Shown here: positions 1-11,700 of the stretch, one piece after another
How the letters are laid out: each line of letters starts with the position of its first letter
How positions within the stretch are numbered: position 1 is the stretch's first letter
Program-made: the position numbers and the translations under genes
DNA from: Ancylostoma caninum
Lineage: Eukaryota > Nematoda > Chromadorea > Rhabditida > Ancylostomatidae
Length of the DNA: 64,000 nucleotides
NCBI GenBank assembly: GCA_037903475.1
Contig: JBAJFG010000545.1
Location: forward strand, 2,313,182 to 2,377,181
Reading direction: 5' to 3'
Notes under the pieces: generated by a model
What the model saw: only the letters and a program-made list of their open reading frames with translations
Told to the model about the DNA's origin: nothing
The model's database searches: none

Positions 1-657
1 CACCAACTGCCCCGGAACTTTCGCACGCACCTAATATTTTATGATGAAGTTCCAATATGCACATGCTGCGCAATACTTGTTCGTTCTGATACATTACCTG
101 TTTAATTGGCTCACAAGAAGTAAAATCGTGCCAAGAAAACGGTTTTGCGGGGTATAGTGAAGATGTCAGAACTTATAGCGGGACCTAGTCCAAACCGAAA
201 GCCTTCAGAAACGTACCGGACAGGTCTGTTTTAATCGTATCTAATTTCCTGGTCCGTTTAGCACTAGTTTTTGTTTTAGTATGAAAAGCATCGTTCAGGG
301 GGTGATACATCGTTAAACGATCCAATCCCATGCGAAAACTGCACGATATCTGCGAAGGTCCTATGAACAGGGTGATGCAAATGCCAACGATTGGAGAATA
401 GATTACTGAGTCCGACATAAGTTAACGGAAATATTGTTAGATGAGAAGATAGGAGGGGGGGGGAAGCGCATCAATCCTGAAGTCCTAAGTTTTTTTGCAC
501 TAACCGATTTCGGGATTTGAACTTGGCCGGAAATGTAGATTCCATGGGTCACGGCGCTCACGGGTCAAAGACCCTTTCAGCAGTAGTTCCCGAATAAGCT
601 TTAAAACGTCTTATAGAGTATACAAGATGAAACAGCAATAAATATTGCTTCCTCACC

Positions 658-933
658 TACAGTGGACATCGTTAACGCTGGCACATCCACAGCCTCGAGA
701 AGGACGCTGTATAACCGTGCCTCGCTCGCAGTAACCGATGTCTTCTGCCACTGTTTGCTATTTCTAGCAGCTTTTCTACCCGATTTTTTCAAGGATTTCC
801 TACCAAATCGGGAAGAAAGCGACTGGAATTAGCATTCCAGCGGCAGGCGACACTGATCCCGACGCGAGCGGCGCTCTTGCGCTATGTTCTTCTGGAGCCG
901 CGGATGAGCCAACGCCATCGACGTCTACTGTAC
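658..933. mobile_element. Palindromic MITE, family A, copy 1
   Basis: The element begins TACAGTGGACATC and ends GACGTCTACTGTA. The two halves are imperfect inverted copies of each other: CTCGAGAAGGACGC on the left answers GTTCTTCTGGAGCCGC on the right, and the centre reads TAGCAGCTTTTCTACCCG. The same structure recurs at 3990-4263, 45757-46016 and 60044-60315. No coding potential is seen, so this is a non-autonomous inverted-repeat transposon. Superfamily is not settled. Confidence 0.75.
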
Positions 934-1719
934 AGTAAGCTTGGCAGGGAGTGCGTTTTTCGCGAATTTGGGAAACACGCGACGCGATCGCGACGTCCGC
1001 GCTGAAATCACCCCATAATAGCAAGGATGTTCTTGGTAGCATTTCAACTATCGAGAAAACAATCTGACATCTCAAAAAAAAACTCTTTGGTTGAAAAACC
1101 GTCAGAATTGTTTGATATGTCCTGATCATCACACCTGAGAACTTGTTCAGGCACTGGCAGAGTCCTACCGCTCGACTCAAGCTATGCTGGAGAAAATGGT
1201 ACCATCCTGTTAAAAACGAGAACTGCTATCCAGCCGAACCGTCACGCCAAAGTCAGATCATCAGTCAGCAGATCGCCGTTCCAAGTGGAAAGGATATCCA
1301 GGTATAGCGTGGAATTTTGATCGTTTATCCGTCCCATCGATTTCGTTTATCGCTGGGATTAGTCGTATCAACGTGGCGGTGCGCGTGAGCGATTCCTGTC
1401 ACGCTATCGCAGTGGGAAGCCAGTGACTGGAAGGAATCTGCATATTCCGTGCGACCGACTTTCCTCATTTTATGAGTCACCAGAACGGGTTCCACGCGTG
1501 GAACGTGGCAGTTTGAGGGTGGACGGATGGAAACGGACGCTCCTGAATTGCAGGTGTTGTTCGTCGTGGAGCGATCCGAAGGGAATGTGAATGCCATCGT
1601 TATGATCGACAGGATCCTTGTGACAGTTATGAGATGCAACTCATCTGCAGATAACAGCATGGTGAGCCTGGATAAAAATAACCCAATCACCAAGCTTTGA
1701 CTCTTCCGGAAAATACGTA

Positions 1720-1929
1720 TTAGGTTGGTCCGAAAGTCCTGCACCAAATTTTACACTTTTTCCAAACAATAACAGTAATACCCATGGATGAAACCTGATC
1801 GGCTAACTTTTATAGATGAAAAGTAGTTGAAAATTCTGTCACATTCTATTTCCGAAGAATTTCAATTCAAGACCAAGAAATTCTGGATCGAAAAATAGAT
1901 GTTGGAGTGAAGCTATCAGACCAACCTAA
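1720..1929. mobile_element. Mariner-derived MITE or deleted copy
   Basis: The left end TTAGGTTGGTC and the right end GACCAACCTAA are inverted copies, and both sides are flanked by TA, the target of Tc1/mariner elements. The left terminus continues into CGAAAGTCCTGCACC, which resembles mariner ends. At about 210 bp there is no room for a transposase, so this is a deletion derivative or MITE. Confidence 0.7.
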
Positions 1930-2624
1930 TACCTAATTAGCTCCATGATGAAATCCTCTATGACTTAGCTAAGAAGCAACTATAAATATTTGCTCCTCTG
2001 AGCTCTGGAATTGTTCAAAAAAAGTCATTTCCCTCAGCTCCGACAGAAATGGTCAATGGTCTCGTGCTTATCGTGGCCCGAAACCTACGACTATAGAGAA
2101 TCTCAGGACCAAAGTTACTTTTGGTGCTGCCTTCAAAAACAAGAGTAACATCTGAACTATAAAAAATTGACTTTCAGAAAAAAATTATGAAGAAATATGG
2201 CCTGAATATATGTACATAGCTTTTCCCATTCCTTTTTTGAAATAAAATATTAAAATTTGGCTAGTTTTGTTCCTCAGAAAACACACGGCTTCCGACCAGA
2301 ACATGCTTCTTCTTTCCTCCATTCTCCCCCGTGAGTCTTAACGCATGCTCATTGCCAACGGTAATACCTTTTTCGAAGTTTTTTCTCTACTTTTGTAGAC
2401 TATTTTTTTTTTCAATCTGAGAGCACAGGACAGTTCCTGAGCTCAAACTATCTCGTATATTATCCACCTATTTCCTATCTTTTCGTGTGTGATATTTTTT
2501 ACATTGTACAGTACAAAGACCGCAGTTCATACAGCTACATACATGTACATAGAGCTCTTGGAGTTCTTGATTTTTTTCTGGATTTGGTTCACAAAATAAA
2601 GCAACTTCACAGTGATTCGTTCAG

Positions 2625-5600
2625 GAACTCGTCTCACGAACTGCACGAATTGCCGTGCCAGCATCGACGCAGACCACCGAGAAGAGACTCGGCTCCGACA
2701 CAAGCGGAGCGGTGCTGGTCTCAAATGTTCACAAACCAAGCTCGCGAAGGCTGAACTTGTCCCAACTGGCGCTTGTTGATGACAGAGTGAAGGCGAAAAT
2801 TCTGGAAAAGGAACGTGAGCGGAAGAATATTAAGCCACACTTAGCTGATTCGAAGCCCAAAGAAATGAGGAAACAGTCGGGAGAGGTTACCGCAGTGAGG
2901 GAATCGAACAAGCATACTGTGCTGATCACTGAGGAACCCGCTTCAACAAAGGAGATGCAGGCACAGCCGGCCTTGTTGTCGTCACTTCCGGTGAAGAAAA
3001 TCCCGGTAAAACTACCGAAGCGGTATATTCCTGATGCTCATCCTTCGAAGCAGCCGCACAGTGTCATGCCTCCGCCTTCTCCTCCGGCCAAACCGCAGGA
3101 TTATAATCGTGAGTAAATGCACCTTGATGACAGTTTTTTCTCATTTAATTTTGAACCATATGTTTTGTGAAATGGCAAAGAGAATTTAATTTCGCAAGCA
3201 TCGTGAGAGGAAGCCTTTTCTATGTCTGAAATTATTTGTTTCTAGTAGACGTACCTAGCTTCATTTATTATATAAATACATATTACTGGCTGTAGCACCA
3301 CTTTATTACGTAGGGAAAATAAGAGAATTATCAGTGTTATTGATGAAATTCCATTGATTTCGCCACACATTTCCTTCCAGCCTTGACTGATCTGCTTGGA
3401 AAAGAACTGGTCGATTTTCTTGATCCGAACTACGAGACAAAAGATGACGATGAAGCAGAACCTGATTACGAAGATGAGGTTAGTGGAAGTGTGTAGCACT
3501 TTGTGTTTGAGCTGTTTGAAACTTTTTCTCCACAGTTGCTTTTTTCACTTGGAAATTTTCCAAAAAAAAACACGAAAAATTTGGAATTTACACGATTGTG
3601 ATGATGGCATCTTGCTTTTCAAGCGTATTCGCATACAATTAAATAATTCTGCTACAAAAATTCTTAGCAAATCTGATTTCATCACCAACGCTGTTGAAAA
3701 ATCTGCATTTTCAGTGATTTCTTTTCCTTATATCAAGAATGTAGGACCGCAATAGTGTGTGGAATTAGGTTTTGAAGTTCTGGGAGGGCGTAACGCTGAT
3801 AATAGAGGAAAAAACGCCGAAAAATATTTAAAAAATGAAGAGTCTTGTAGCATTCTTTGGTTTTCAAATTGAATTATTTCCTCAATTGCTACATTAACAT
3901 CTTGGGCCACAGTATTCAACGCATAACCAAGCGAAACCAGGCTAGCAAACCAGCTTTCACGTTCTGCCTCTGTCTCACGTCATCGTACGTACAGTGGACG
4001 TCAGTGGCGGTGGCCCATCAGCGGTCTCAAGAAGGACGCCACGCAACCGCGCCGCGCGCGCTGTAACCTATGTATTCTGCTGCTATTATGCAATATCTAG
4101 CAGCTTTTCCACCCGATTTTGAGGATTTTCGAGCAAATCGGGGAGAAAAGACCCCAGAAATAGTATTCCGGCAGCGACGACATCGTTTCCGACGCGCGCG
4201 GCGCGGTCGCGCTGCGTCCTTTTCGAGTCCGCGAATGGGCAACCGTCATTGACGTCCACTGTATGTAATATAACCGGCAACACCTACCATAGTTGCTTTA
4301 CTTGGTTATCGCTCCGTGAATCTCATTCCTAAAAGGGAAACCTGTACATTCCTAGTTCTGATTTTGTTTAATGGCATTGATGGCAAAAAACCAACGAATT
4401 TGTCTGGCACACCCTGGCGAATATGTTGATTTTGTTTCCGTTTTTCTTGTTCGAAAATCGTGTTTCTCGTATTCTTGCTATACATATGCTATGTGCATAC
4501 ATGCATTATGCGTATTGAAGCTATAGAGCTACACAGAGCGAGGCTGACTTTAGCGATGAGCTTTAACTGGACACGAAAATGCCTGACAGCTCTGCCTCAG
4601 TAGATGTGGATAGAAAAGCGTTTTGGGACTAGAAATCGAATATTGCCATTTCTTAAGTAGTAATGAGTTCCACCAAAGCTGTTGTGTGCCAAACTTTTCT
4701 AACAATCTCTTCTAGGAGTTTACAACGATGAGATCGAGCGCTCCACCCAGAGCCGTGAGTGCAGAACGACCGAGTGTAAGGGTAAATCCATTGGATGTCT
4801 AGCGAACAAGGTGTTTGCGATTCTATTCCCGATATAAAATTCGTTTCAGACCGTCATTCCCATTAAACGTATCATTCCAACGGGTCCTACTCAAGTGCAC
4901 ATGCCCCCTCCTCTTTCGGTGTTCCACAGGTAAGTGTTTGCATTTTACCTATGAACGACTCTTTGCTACGTTCATTTATCGCAAACAGACCACTCTCCTT
5001 GACTCTTCCACAACCTTGCGACACTGTCGGGGGATGTCTGTTCGACCGGACAATGTGCTCATATTCGCACCCCGATAACGTACCTTATGCCAACCATTTC
5101 GTTCGGCTGAGAGGTAATTTTTTAGCGTTTATTGAGCCTTCAAAAGGTAAAATGGACTGATTGCAGTGGGTCTGTCGAATTTTGTACGCGCTCGAGTCCC
5201 TCCTGGAGGATCGTCGGTGCTGGAGACGGGCACGAATATGGCAGAGTCACATACGGTAATTTCTACAGTTGTTGTAGCCTAATAGGGTGGGGACCGGCAG
5301 TACCCGTCAGCACTCATGTGCTGCATGTAAAAACCGGAGGTAACCTATGGCGAGACTGTGTCGGGTAGCAGTGCGTCGCGGTTGCGGAGCGGTGCACATG
5401 TGTAAATCAGGATTACCGTGACTAAATGTTCGTTTGGCTGGGATAAATTTGGCCAAAAGCGCCTCTTTCTGAGCTCATACCATCTTATTTTTATGAGTTT
5501 TTATTTTTATATTTGCATTATATTTTTATTTTCATTTTATTTTTTATTTGTTCTCCTCCTTACCTCATCGTGAAGAATTTTTGCCATCTACATTGTAAAA

Positions 5601-6411
5601 CAACGTAATGTCCATGTCAAATCCTGTGTATTTTAACAGGAACCACATATACTCTGATAGCCAATAGTTATTGCACCGCAGAAAACGAGACCGCGCCGCA
5701 CCACCTACGCAGCGCGTCCGAGCAACTGGACTGTGTTTACCGTTCCCATGGCTAATTTCATTATGCGTGGGCATTCTTGCACACACTTACACTATAGTAT
5801 ATAGGAGCGGCAATGCTAGCAACGCCCGATAACCAGGGCGCTCAGCTGGCTTACCGCATTGCATAGGTGGTGCGACGCGGCATCGTTTTCCACAGTGCAA
5901 TAACATCTGACCATTACCTGCGCAAAATCTTTGATCTTCTTTCATCTCTTTTGAAGGTAACCATCAACTTCCCTTTTTCTCAGCTACGATTATAAGGCGC
6001 TGGCCTATTTTCAAACACTGGAATGGTATTGATTTCTACTCACAACAATGAAATAATTATCTTGTTTGAAGGTTTTCTTCGATGCGCTTGAGTGGAAATC
6101 CGGCACGCGGCTCATCGGATGCTGTGCCGACATCACCGGAGCGCAGAAGTGTCCGTTCGCGACGCCATCCGAGGCTGGGGTACTGCTCTGGCAGAGCGGC
6201 AGCTTCGACTGTCCTGCACATACTGTGAAGGTGAATTGATACCCATGCATAGTTCCTTCTCCTGACATCGATCCGTTTGCAGATACGGTTCATCTGTGAG
6301 AATTTCGGAATAGAGGAAGGAGAATGTGGTCTGGACAGTGTGCGATTACACCGACTTTCGGACACATTCCTGCTAGAGCCATGTCAGAAAAATATTCTCT
6401 CGTCATTGTGA
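2625..6411 (+). CDS. MAM-like domain protein, 5' end not found
   Basis: Exons joined by phase: 2625-3108, 3381-3478, 4716-4781, 4850-4929, 4989-5113, 5167-5255, 6072-6230 and 6283-6411 (stop). All internal phases agree. The first ~160 residues are rich in Lys, Ser and Pro (IPVKLPKRYIP, PPPSPPAKPQ), followed by an acidic patch (DDDEAEPDYEDE). From exon 5 the protein becomes a Cys-bearing beta-rich module: CLFDRTMCSYSH, then FFDALEWKSGTRLIGCC, LLWQSGSFDCPAH, ENFGIEEGECGLDSVRLHR and a closing EPC. The order (C-x-FD, LW..SG, a G-L/A-D-[DS]-[IV]-R strand, final C) resembles a MAM domain of adhesion and secreted proteins, though it is divergent. No signal peptide or membrane segment is visible in these exons, so start and location are unknown. 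The family call is inference; the exon chain is strong. Confidence 0.7.
3900..3989 (-). repeat. Dispersed repeat R1, copy 1
   Basis: On the minus strand this ~85-bp piece reads AAGCTGGTTTGCTAGCCTGG then TTATGCGTTGA. It matches the right half of longer copies at 11520-11675 and 49995-50120. It lies in an intron of the MAM-like gene and directly abuts a family-A MITE. No coding function is seen. Confidence 0.65.
3990..4263. mobile_element. Palindromic MITE, family A, copy 2
   Basis: It starts TACAGTGGACGTCA and ends TGACGTCCACTGTA, with terminal inverted repeats that extend nearly to the centre (GGTGGCCCATCAGCGG against CCGCGAATGGGCAACC). It sits in the intron between exons 2 and 3 of the MAM-like gene. 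Internal CpG-rich palindromes (CGCGCGC) flank the central TAGCAGCTTTTCCACCCG. Confidence 0.8.
5668..5903. mobile_element. GC-rich MITE, family C, copy 1
   Basis: The left arm, beginning TTATTGCACCGCAGAAAACG and continuing through CCGCGCCGCACCACCTA, is the inverted copy of the right arm TAGGTGGTGCGACGCGG ... CGTTTTCCACAGTGCAATAA. It lies in the last long intron of the MAM-like gene. A related element is at 15167-15425. Confidence 0.7.
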
Positions 6412-7689
6412 ATTCAGCTGTGACAGGTTCAGCTGAGTAGCTACCTTCTATAACTTTAGGATCTTTTTGTTTGAAAGCGTTTGAATTATTTTGTGTTTTC
6501 TATTTTGAATTCTTCTCATGACGTCTTCTTGAAGTTTCTCCTACAGAGCTCAACATTCAGCAGCATTTTGTGAGCCTAGATGCTCACCGACATCCTTAGT
6601 GTTAAACTAGACGCCCTTCCCATGGATCTTGATCATCGCCTTCTATAAGGCATCACTTGTTTTCTAGTAAAATAATGTCATACAGATCATGACTTTATTA
6701 TTCGGCCCAGCAATGAAATAAAAATGGAAAAATAAAAAATAACGAAAAATCGTGTGTTGCGTTTCTATCCGTGAGCACTCACAGCTTGGTCGGCCGTGTG
6801 GTTCTCGAATTCGTCTCAAAAGCTTTGTGGGATAGAGAAAATATGGTGTCATTTGACTATCTGTAGCAAACGCCAGGGAACTATGAAGTATGTACTAATT
6901 GTGAGCAAATTCATTCCGTCGTATTCGGAAATCAGCCAAGGAAACAGGCTGCACAAACACAACCACATATAGAATTCACGCTCTTCAACAAGACACCTTT
7001 GGAAAAAATTGTATTGCTTCACGCGAATATGGATACACTTAGCTGAATGTGTCAGTTTATGGGCGGGATCTAAGGAGCCAGTTATTAGACTCCACTGGAA
7101 AATCTGAAACGGCGCTCTAGCAGAACCAAGGAAAAAAAACGAAAAATCGTCTGTGTCTTGTGCTTGTACTCATGTGGTAAAAATCTATGAAATGCAGTCG
7201 CGTCGATAGAATGTGAAAATTTGTGCGGGATTAGTGGAATTTGCAGGACATTTCTCAAAATGGAAAGGTCAACATGGTGCAGAACAACATTCTGCATTTA
7301 TTGTGCCTCGCCTTTGCGGTTGTCACCAAATATTTCACAAATCCGCTAGTTCCTTTGACCCACCCACTAACTGGGATCGGACGCGGGAAACTCTTCAATT
7401 TTTTCTTTACATGTGATAGTTTACACCTTGGAAATTATTAAACAGTTCAACGGAGTCTGCCAGATGATGGCGACCAATTTGATATAAAAATTATTCGGTG
7501 AGTTTGCGATTTTCCTGCTCTCAGGAACAGCAGATATCATAACTACCTCGAATGGTGAACGTGCGCATTTTACCCTACAAATTACTATGATTTATCTCAG
7601 AAATTTGTGCAAAACGTTGCCGGATGCCTTCCTGGACTACCCGAAGGAGATCGCGGGGGACGTTCCAAGCAGTGAACCCCAAACACTGC

Positions 7690-7775
7690 GATACTTAACT
7701 CTGGATCTCCAACGGAGTGGAACCAGCGATAGGGACAGATTGCAATCTGCCGCTCGAACCACTGAGCCATCCGGG
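7690..7775 (-). repeat. tRNA-derived SINE-like sequence 1
   Basis: Read on the minus strand it carries TGGCTCAGTGG, a good RNA polymerase III box A, and about 40 nt later GGTTCCACTCC, close to the box B consensus. The 3' acceptor half does not pair as a tRNA should, so a working tRNA gene is unlikely; a SINE or tRNA pseudogene fits better. Confidence 0.5.
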
Positions 7776-7845
7776 CTGCTTTTTATGTTGGAGTTTGTTA
7801 GATAACTGCAGCAGTCGTAGGCAGCATACTATATGTATTCGCAAA

Positions 7846-7930
7846 ACGGGAGCACAGGGCAGGATACGATCCCCTGACCTCCACAACGGCGATCATTCGC
7901 TCGACCCACTTAACCATGCGTGCACATCTT
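7846..7930 (-). repeat. tRNA-derived SINE-like sequence 2
   Basis: On the minus strand the box A-like TGGTTAAGTGG is followed at tRNA spacing by GGATCGTATCC, a box B with one change. It sits about 70 bp from SINE-like sequence 1 in the same orientation. Confidence 0.5.
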
Positions 7931-8738
7931 AGATGTTAGCGCGAAGGAACAGATCCAAGATGTGCCCACTACTTCTATTAACGGTACAAGACGGAGATGG
8001 CATTTTCGGACAGTGTGCCATACACCAACTCCCATTGAAACAAGACCTACCATCACGTTTTTTTAGAAGTAGATGGTGATGGTCGAGTTATTAAGTACTA
8101 TTCAGCTTTTTTGTTTGTAGGTTTAATAACTATTTATTGGTGAATTGTGTCACACGACTTTTGATGGTGCACCTATGTGGTGTATTCAGTAAAGTAAATA
8201 AGTAAATAAATAAATAAATAATCCCTTGTATTTTGAGAAAATGTCCGTTCTGAAAGGATTCTTACGGAAACCACGAAATCCTAGAAATCCCGCGGAAATT
8301 TTAAGATTCTACTGGCGCCACTGTATGCCAAATTAAGGAAATAACATGATGAAGAGTGATTGGTCAGAGGTCGAGGGATTCACATTTATTTGCTTGAAAA
8401 TTTTACTGCAGTAGTTCTTTAATTGGTCTATGCCGGAAACGCCTTAATACCCTGTACCTGCGCTCTGGATCCGTCCTTTAAACAGTGGACTGCTTTCGTA
8501 TACATGTATACACAACAAAAACTGTCCGCTTATACAGCATAAATAGGTCACTGCTAAAAATATAAAGAAAATCTGCCAGAGTGGACCACATGCGCTAATA
8601 GTTCAGAATAATTCCGCCTGAGCAGAGCTGTGCTTGTATAAAAAAGCATAGTTATGACACTCAAAAAAGTACACAGAATATTTATTAGGCGCAATTCTTT
8701 CAGTAAAGATATAATAATTAAGATGGAATAAGTTATAA

Positions 8739-11700
8739 TTAGGGAATAACATCCAGCAAATTAATAGTTCTTCTTCTGTTGCCAGCTGGCTGAGTGGTGT
8801 CGTGGTTTCTAACTATAATTGAGTCGAGGATGTAGACGACACCATTGCTGAGTACGATCTCCGCCTCCTTAAATCAACATGGAAATGGGTGCTTCATTGG
8901 TAGGTCTTACAGTTGTAGCTCTGGTACCTCGACTCTGGCTCCGTCAACGAGAATTTCTCCATCCGATGAAGCAGGCCTAAGGCCCTCGCCGTTCAAATTC
9001 GCATATGTTTGGATTCGGATTTCTCCGGGATTGCGACGTAGGTCGAAGTTGCAAAGTGGCTCTAGGATAGAAAAAAAGTTGAGTAATTTTCGCCTCTAAA
9101 TTTTTGCTCCAATGAGGAGTCCAGCAGATATCCCCAACTTTGGAACTGACCTTCGACAATGTGTCTTCTTACAAAAGTTTCTGCCAATTTGCGGTCAGAA
9201 ATGAGCCTTTTGAAGTCGTTGTTCGAGAAGGCGTCATCAGTTGGGACGAACGCTGTTAGTAGTTTATCGTCGCTTAGCGAAGCGTTCAGTGAGGTATCAC
9301 GCCAAAGTCTAAACAAATTGTCGTTATATAAAATGTTACAGTCAAAATCGCAACCTACTAAGGCGCAAAGGAATGTGGAGAGTTGCACCTGGGAAGAGCA
9401 ATGTGGACGAGCTCATCAATTGGGCATTGCACCGAACTGACCAATCACAGAACTTGGGTGAACGCCCCTTTCAGGTACAACGCTCCACTCACATCGCTTA
9501 GCACTCCTCCTCCAAAACTTTTTTACATAGTAACTCGTATCTGCACAACTGCAATCGCACCTTTTGGTGAGAATGAAATTATATAAATTTAAAAAAACTG
9601 CAAAGTGTCATTTTTCCCTAATTCAAGCCAGTTTTTTACCTGTAAAACTTGCTCAAATCATTTCTCTTTGCAAGGAAGCTGTCGAAGTTGTCGTGGACCA
9701 GTGGTAGCGGCTAAAACGAGGGGTTGCGTGGATTCACATGACAGGATATCTTTTTTCATAGCAAAGGTATCTACGAAGAGAACTTGGATACAAAATAAAC
9801 AAAGAGCTACATTTTCAGTGAGAGAGATATGCTTCAATGAGTCATTACTTACTATAATGTATAAAATTACTGATGTATGGGCTTAGGCCTACTTGGAACT
9901 CCTAACTAGTTAATCTTTTCCAAGAATAGTTTTTTCTAATAATAATTTAATTTCTAAGCAAAAACTGTTCGGTTTCTCATCATCAGAACGATTGAAAACT
10001 ACAATGTCCTAAGAAGAAACCGTATTTACACTTTCATTACTGTCACTCTAACTACTAATAAATATTCCCTGAAAGAATTCATAGGCATGCCCTGAAATGT
10101 CCAGAATAAAGTTAGCATGAGTGATTTCATTCACTCTCTTATTTTAACATAGCTTTTGTGCACTTGCACCCGCACTTAGTCAAAAGGCAGCAGTGGACGT
10201 GGATTTATAGGAAGAAGCAGTTCTCGTTTATAATTTGGAATAAAATATGTAAATTTAGTCCACAAGAGAGACTGAAAACTATGTATGCTCATAAGAGTCA
10301 TAAAGGGTGTTCATAAAAGCCGCACCTTGTCAATGAATTGAAGGATTGATCGGCACCCTTTCACGCTTTCCTGGGTTATCCTTGAACAAGCAATCTGTCC
10401 GCGTTGACGACGCTGCGGCTGCACTGAGATCCTCATCCAGATCGGCGACGTGTGCCGAGAATAGCCGGTGAACATCTGAGATCATTTTGCCTCCAACAGA
10501 AGAAATTTATTCATTCATAGCTTGATTATTTATTTATTTACATACGAAAACGATGAAGAGCTTACAACAGATCCGGCTTCCGTCGTGAGTGTGGATGGAC
10601 GCTGGAAATCTTCCAAGACTTCCCCAATAACCACATGGTTTTTCGCCATTTCGCTGCTCATCTGGAATGTTCCAGCAAAGTTTTTTTTTTCTTATGCACA
10701 AAATCAAGTGTGGTGGCTTTTTAATCTACATTCTAACTATTATAGATTTGCTCAGAGCATAGAAACAGTACCGTTTCATTATCTGTAGGTGGCACGAAAA
10801 TAGTTAGTGGTTCTGAAGAGTTCTTCACGACGTTCTCTATTGCAGCAGCCATTTCACGGTTGAATGCCTCGAGGTGCTCTCTCCATGACATCACTAAAAA
10901 TCACACGACTTTACCCTTACACATCGTTGTATGCAAATAAAACCCACAGTTTTCATCATGGTTATTACAATGACTGCTATGCACTGCGTGAGCAACCTGA
11001 TCGGCGTAAACTTGTAATGATTAAGCATGGAGAATTACGTGATTGGACTGTGGAAATAAACCAGTGGCAGACTGGCCGCGATTTTGCCCTCCTAAGGAAG
11101 TTTGAAAGATGAATCAACACGTCTGCGGCAATTCGAGTTGGTTGTGAGAGCAATAATCAGCCGGAATCGTTGATCATTTCTTCTAGGCTAAACACAGCAT
11201 CTCTTTCGCTACGAACAGTGTTGATACTTCCCCTTAGTAGATGCCCATCCAACTAATCATCATCAGCAGCACAACTCTGAGTTCTTTGTGCAAAAATTAA
11301 CAGTGAAATATGTCCTTGAAGTGATGCAGCTGTTACCCATTTACCTATAATACCTTACATGACCGTTTTTGTTGTGTGAAACATGTTGTCAATGGCACGT
11401 AATTTTTATGGCGTATAACAAATAAAATATATATAAATGATGCACATAAAAACGTGAAATGTACCAAGAAATTAAATCGCTGTTGGTGGCAGCTGCAGAG
11501 AGCGTTTGCAAGACCAGGGGTGGGATTCATGAAACGACAACGCAGCAAACCAAAGATGGTTAGCGTGATTGGTTATCGTATAGACTACATGATGATAGGA
11601 GACGCAGGAGGTGAAAGTTGGTTAGCCAGAATGGTTTCGCTTGGTTATGCGTTCATGAATCCTAGCCCAGAGAATTGTCTCATAAAGCTAAGAATGCTGA

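Larger units (their letters stand above)
1..2600. other. Gene-poor stretch, repeats only
   Basis: I find no supportable coding exon here. The open frames at 600-1180 lie in a palindromic repeat (658-933) and the minus-strand frame at 1325-1747 runs into a mariner-derived repeat (1720-1929). An upstream exon of the MAM-like gene may hide here: an ATG near 2303 opens a short hydrophobic peptide and meets a GTGAGT donor near 2331. I could not connect it with confidence. Confidence 0.5.
6412..8738. other. Intergenic region between convergent genes
   Basis: This separates the plus-strand MAM-like gene from the minus-strand FAS1 gene; both end towards it. I see AT-rich sequence, two tRNA-like repeats (7690-7775 and 7846-7930) and an AAAT microsatellite near 8193-8221. 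No convincing exon is present. Confidence 0.6.

Noticed and set aside
1325..1747. 140-codon minus-strand frame
   Set aside because: Its start lies in the mariner-derived terminus at 1720 and the sequence matches no transposase motif I know.
2303..2331. Signal-peptide-like exon for the MAM-like gene
   Set aside because: The ATG, hydrophobic codons and GTGAGT donor are suggestive, but its phase 1 end does not fit the best acceptor at 2625; only a weaker acceptor would fit.
7690..7930. Functional tRNA genes
   Set aside because: Boxes A and B are present but acceptor-stem pairing is not, so they are listed as tRNA-derived repeats.
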